Origin: JACVRW01 sp963739095
Lineage (GTDB): Bacteria; Actinomycetota; Thermoleophilia; Solirubrobacterales; Thermoleophilaceae
NCBI GenBank assembly: GCA_963739095.1
Contig: CAVTZF010000039.1
Span: 127,775-191,774, forward strand
Direction of reading: 5' to 3'
DNA: 64,000 nucleotides
How positions within the stretch are numbered: the first letter of the stretch is position 1; each line of letters starts with the position of its first letter. Positions 60,963-64,000 of the stretch are shown here, in pieces. Under the pieces are notes generated by a model. The model saw nothing but the letters and a program-made list of their open reading frames with translations, ran no database searches and had not been told where the DNA came from. The position numbers and the translations under genes were made by a program.

Positions 60963-61427
60963 ATGATGTTCTCGACGAAAGCGGAGTACGGCGTGCGCGT
61001 GATGGCGCACCTCGCCAAGAGCGATGCCGGCAAGCCGATCTCGCTGGGATCGATCGCCGACGCGGAGGGGCTGCCGCTCGCCTACCTCGAGCACCTCGTG
61101 CAGCGCCTGCGGAAGGCCGGACTCGTCGAGTCCCGGCGCGGCGCACACGGTGGCTACACGCTCGCGCGCGACGCCGAGGACATCACGATGGCGGAGGTCG
61201 TGCGTGCGCTCGAGGGCGATATCGCCCCGATCGAGTGCATCAGCGCCGATCCCGACGGGACGCTCGTCTGCGCCCGCGAGGGGCAGGAGGGCCATGACCC
61301 CTGCCCGACCAAGCTGCTGTGGACCCGCGTACAGGGGTCCATCGTCCGCACCCTGAACGAGATGACGCTGGCCGACCTGGCAAGGCCGGCTGGCACCCGG
61401 AAGCAAACGGAGACCGTTACCGCATGA
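60963..61427 (+). CDS. Rrf2-family iron-sulfur transcriptional regulator (SufR/IscR-like)
   Basis: 154 residues. N-terminal winged helix (MMFSTKAEYGVRVMAHLA, YLEHLVQRLRKAGLV, GAHGGYTLAR) followed by three cysteines (92, 103, 114) spaced like the Fe-S ligands of IscR-type regulators. It should sense Fe-S status and control the suf genes that follow. The stop overlaps the sufC start (ATGA). Two Met codons begin the protein; the first is used here. Confidence 0.93.
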   Translation: MMFSTKAEYGVRVMAHLAKSDAGKPISLGSIADAEGLPLAYLEHLVQRLRKAGLVESRRGAHGGYTLARDAEDITMAEVVRALEGDIAPIECISADPDGTLVCAREGQEGHDPCPTKLLWTRVQGSIVRTLNEMTLADLARPAGTRKQTETVTA

Positions 61428-62176
61428 CCCTGGAGATCCAGAACCTGCACGTCCGCACCGAGGAGCGCGAGATCCTCCACGGCGTGGACCTCGTCGTGAA
61501 GAAGGGCGAGACCCACGCCCTGATGGGCCCGAACGGCTCGGGCAAGTCCACACTCGCCAACACCCTCATGGGCAACCCGGACTACGAGGTGACCGAGGGC
61601 CGCATCCTCCTGAACGGCGAGGACCTGACCGAGGCCGATCCCGACGAGCGCGCGCGCGCCGGCTTGTTCATGGCCTTCCAGTACCCGGCCACGATCCCGG
61701 GCGTCTCGGTGGCGAACTTCCTGCGCATGGCGATGAACGCCACGCGTGAGGAGCCGATCAAGGTCAAGGAGTTCGGAGCGCTTCTCGGGAAGAACATGGA
61801 CCTGCTCCGGATCAACCGCGAGTTCACGAGCCGCTACCTCAACGAGGGCTTCTCGGGCGGCGAGAAGAAGCGCGCCGAGATCCTCCAGCTCGCGATGCTG
61901 CAGCCGGACTTCGCCGTCCTCGACGAGACCGACTCGGGGCTCGACATCGACGCGCTGCGGATCGTCTCCGACGGCGTCAACGCGATGCGCGGCGACGAGC
62001 GCGGCTTCCTCATCATCACGCACTACACGCGCATCCTCGAGTACGTGAGGCCCGACTTCGTCCACATCCTCATCGACGGCCGCATCGTCCGCGAGGGCGG
62101 CGCCGAGCTCGCCGGGGAGCTCGAGGACAAGGGCTACGAGTGGGTCCGCGAGGAGGTGGCCGCCGGTGCCGGCTGA
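61424..62176 (+). CDS. sufC: Fe-S cluster assembly ATPase SufC
   Basis: ABC-type ATPase of 250 residues without membrane partner. Walker A GPNGSGKST, signature FSGGEKKRAEILQ, and Walker B LDETDSGLDID, with FMAFQYPATIPGVS typical of SufC. It powers the SufBCD scaffold. Start ATG at 61424; it overlaps sufD by 11 nt. Confidence 0.96.
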   Translation: MTLEIQNLHVRTEEREILHGVDLVVKKGETHALMGPNGSGKSTLANTLMGNPDYEVTEGRILLNGEDLTEADPDERARAGLFMAFQYPATIPGVSVANFLRMAMNATREEPIKVKEFGALLGKNMDLLRINREFTSRYLNEGFSGGEKKRAEILQLAMLQPDFAVLDETDSGLDIDALRIVSDGVNAMRGDERGFLIITHYTRILEYVRPDFVHILIDGRIVREGGAELAGELEDKGYEWVREEVAAGAG

Positions 62177-63449
62177 GTTCGTCGAGACCCGCCGGCGCGC
62201 GGCGCTCGAGGCCTACGAGGCCGAGCCGGTCCCGACCTGGCGCCGCTCCGGCTTCTGGACGACGAGCCTGCGCGGGCTCGACCTCGACGCGCTCGAGCCC
62301 AAGCGCTACGAGCCGATCGAGGAGCTGCCGCAGATCGTCCGTGACGACCTCGGCGACGAGGAGCACGCCGCCCTGATCGTCCAGCACGGCGCGAGCGTCG
62401 TGTACTCCGACGTCGCCGACGAGCGCATCACCGTGATGCCGCTCGAGCGCGCCGTCGAGGAGGTTCCGGAGCTGGTGGAGCCCTACTTCGCGAAGCGGCT
62501 CCCGTACGACGAGGCCAAGTTCGCGGCCGGCACGGCGGCGTTCTGGACCGGCGGCGTCTTCGTCCACGTCCCGAAGAACGTCCAGATCGAGAAGCCGATC
62601 CAGGTGGTCTGGCTGATCGACGAGCCCGGCACCGCCCAGTGGGCGCACACGCTCGCCGTCGTCGGCGAGAACTCCGAGTGCAAGCTGCGCGAGTACTTCG
62701 TCGCTCCGGACTTCGAGGGGCAGGCGCTCCACTCGGGCGCGTTCGAGCTGTACGCCCTGCCGGGCGCGCAGGTCGACCTCGCCCACTACCAGGACTGGGG
62801 CCGCGGCGAGGTCTACGACCTGTCGACACGGCGCGTCGAGATCGGCCGCGATGCGCGCGTCAAGTGGGTCCCGATCCACCTCGGCGGCCGGCTGACGAAG
62901 CAGACGCTCGACATCATCACCGCCGAGCCGGGCTCGGACATGAAGCACACAGGGCTCTACTTCACCGAGCGGAACGAGCATCTCGACCTGTTCACGTCCG
63001 ACCGCCACGAGGCGGCGCACACAACCGGCGACACCGTCTGGAAGGGCGCCCTCACCGGCGACTCGCGGGCCTCCTACGAGGGGCTCATCCACATCATCCC
63101 GAAGGCGACCGAGGTCGACACCTACCTGCAGACGCACCAGATGCTGCTCTCGCCTAAGGCGAGGGGCGACGCCATCCCGTCGCTGATCGTGGAGGTCGAC
63201 AACGTGAAGGCCTCGCACGGCGGGACCGTCGGCGAGCTCGACCCGGAGCAGATCTTCTACATGATGACCCGCGGCATCTCGCGCGCCGAGGCGGTGCGCG
63301 TGCTCGTCGAGGGCTACTTCGAGGAGGTCGTGCAGCGACTCGAGGACCCGGGCCTCGAGGACCTCGTGCGCCGGCGCGTCGCCGAGAAGCTGCACGGCGC
63401 CGAGGAGCAGGTGCGCGAGTTCATCGGGGAGCGCGCGGAGGCAACCTGA
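62166..63449 (+). CDS. sufD: Fe-S cluster assembly protein SufD
   Basis: 427 residues of the SufB/SufD family. The C-terminal block reads VKASHGGTVGELDPEQIFYMMTRGI, with His in ASHG as in SufD; the catalytic Cys of SufB is not at the equivalent position. The N-terminal PTWRRSGFWTTSL is also SufD-like. GTG start at 62166. No SufB is visible, so SufB must lie elsewhere or beyond the right edge. Confidence 0.9.
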   Translation: MPAEFVETRRRAALEAYEAEPVPTWRRSGFWTTSLRGLDLDALEPKRYEPIEELPQIVRDDLGDEEHAALIVQHGASVVYSDVADERITVMPLERAVEEVPELVEPYFAKRLPYDEAKFAAGTAAFWTGGVFVHVPKNVQIEKPIQVVWLIDEPGTAQWAHTLAVVGENSECKLREYFVAPDFEGQALHSGAFELYALPGAQVDLAHYQDWGRGEVYDLSTRRVEIGRDARVKWVPIHLGGRLTKQTLDIITAEPGSDMKHTGLYFTERNEHLDLFTSDRHEAAHTTGDTVWKGALTGDSRASYEGLIHIIPKATEVDTYLQTHQMLLSPKARGDAIPSLIVEVDNVKASHGGTVGELDPEQIFYMMTRGISRAEAVRVLVEGYFEEVVQRLEDPGLEDLVRRRVAEKLHGAEEQVREFIGERAEAT

Positions 63450-64000
63450 TGGCTGCCACCGCCGAGCACCCGCTCGTTGACGTCCGGGCCGACTTCCCGG
63501 TCCTGAACCGGGTCTTCGACGGCAGGCGCGTCGCCTACCTCGACTCGGCCGCGACGGCCCAGCGCCCGCGCCAGGTGATCGAGGCGATGGACGAGTTCCA
63601 GCGCTCGTCCTACGCGCCGATCCATCGCGGCGTGTACGAGCTCGCGCGCGAGTCGACCGACGCCTTCGAGTCGGCGCGCACGCGCATCGCCCAGTTCGTC
63701 GGCTGGGACCCCGCCTGCTCGATCTTCACCCGCAACGCCACCGAGGCGATCAACCTGGTCGCCTACTCGTGGGGGCGGGCGAACATCGGCCCCGGCGACG
63801 AGGTGCTCATCACGGAGATGGAGCACCACTCGAACATCGTCCCCTGGCAGATCCTCTGCGAGGCGACGGGCGCGCGGCTGCGCTACCTGACGCTCACTGA
63901 GGGCTTCGAGCTGTCGCTGGAGGAGCTCGACTCCGTGCTCGCCGAGGGCCGCGTCAAGCTGGTCGCGTTCACGCACGTCTCGAACGTGCTCGGCACGATC
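63449..64000 (+). CDS. sufS: Cysteine desulfurase SufS (5' part, runs off the window)
   Basis: 184 codons are visible. The N-terminus has VDVRADFPVLNR and YLDSAATAQRP, then the PLP-contact segments FTRNATEAINLVAYSW and EMEHHSNIVPWQ, and AFTHVSNVLGT near the edge, all typical of group II (SufS) desulfurases. The ATG at 63449 overlaps the sufD stop (TGATG). The PLP lysine and catalytic Cys lie beyond position 64000. Confidence 0.93.
   Translation, partial: MAATAEHPLVDVRADFPVLNRVFDGRRVAYLDSAATAQRPRQVIEAMDEFQRSSYAPIHRGVYELARESTDAFESARTRIAQFVGWDPACSIFTRNATEAINLVAYSWGRANIGPGDEVLITEMEHHSNIVPWQILCEATGARLRYLTLTEGFELSLEELDSVLAEGRVKLVAFTHVSNVLGTI

Overview
The window is 64 kb of very GC-rich, tightly packed bacterial chromosome. 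Gene content points to an actinobacterium: PyrF type 2, GuaB3, an actinobacterial-type c-di-AMP riboswitch, and a Mec+/CysO/CysM/MoeZ-type cysteine route. The deep-branching class Thermoleophilia (Solirubrobacterales or Gaiellales) is my best guess, but no rRNA is present and the assignment is inference. Most starts are GTG, ATG or TTG. Genes are commonly joined by 4-nt overlaps (ATGA, GTGA, TTGA). I saw no tRNA, rRNA, CRISPR array or intact insertion sequence.

Layout. 1-5.9 kb, minus strand: rplM-rpsI-glmM-glmS-acpS-nnr, in which ribosomal protein S9 carries a long acidic N-terminal extension. 6.0-7.5 kb, plus strand: a promoter and cyclic di-AMP (ydaO/yuaA) riboswitch ahead of a secreted M23 peptidase. 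7.5-11.4 kb: cupin, small membrane protein, molybdopterin oxidoreductase with reductase, a duplicated-domain secreted protein, and a GH1 glycosidase. 11.4-13.1 kb: a decayed, partly duplicated accessory patch. 13-27.7 kb, minus strand: housekeeping genes (guaA/guaB3, pfkB, a D,D-carboxypeptidase, pyrF, HU, tldD/tldE, CDF transporter, rdgB, rph, murI, an isochorismatase-like hydrolase).

27.7-41.7 kb: a 54-residue RiPP-precursor-like peptide beside a Flp-type pilin, then asnB, a glycosyltransferase, a SPOR-domain protein, HDAC-like hydrolase, nadB, flavin reductase, an R2lox-like protein, hydantoinase/oxoprolinase subunits and a beta-hydroxyacid dehydrogenase. 41.7-48.9 kb: ECF sigma factor with a membrane beta-propeller partner, HExxH protein, GAF/GGDEF protein and two acyl-CoA dehydrogenases. 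48.9-56.7 kb: a JAMM protease, cysM, a CysO-like carrier and a rhodanese-ThiF activating enzyme, which together look like a sulfur-carrier-dependent cysteine pathway; mixed in are two Tat-type ferritin-like proteins with tatA, a second isochorismatase-like protein and a frameshifted M1 aminopeptidase. 57-64 kb: NarL-type two-component pair, a shattered AbiEi/DUF559-type pseudogene, SCO1-like and MOSC proteins, and an Rrf2-sufC-sufD-sufS iron-sulfur operon that runs off the right edge.

The main points of interest are the orphan RiPP-like precursor, the reordered CysO pathway, the S9 extension, CTG-start candidates, widespread signs of leaderless transcription, and the decayed duplication at 11.4-13.1 kb.
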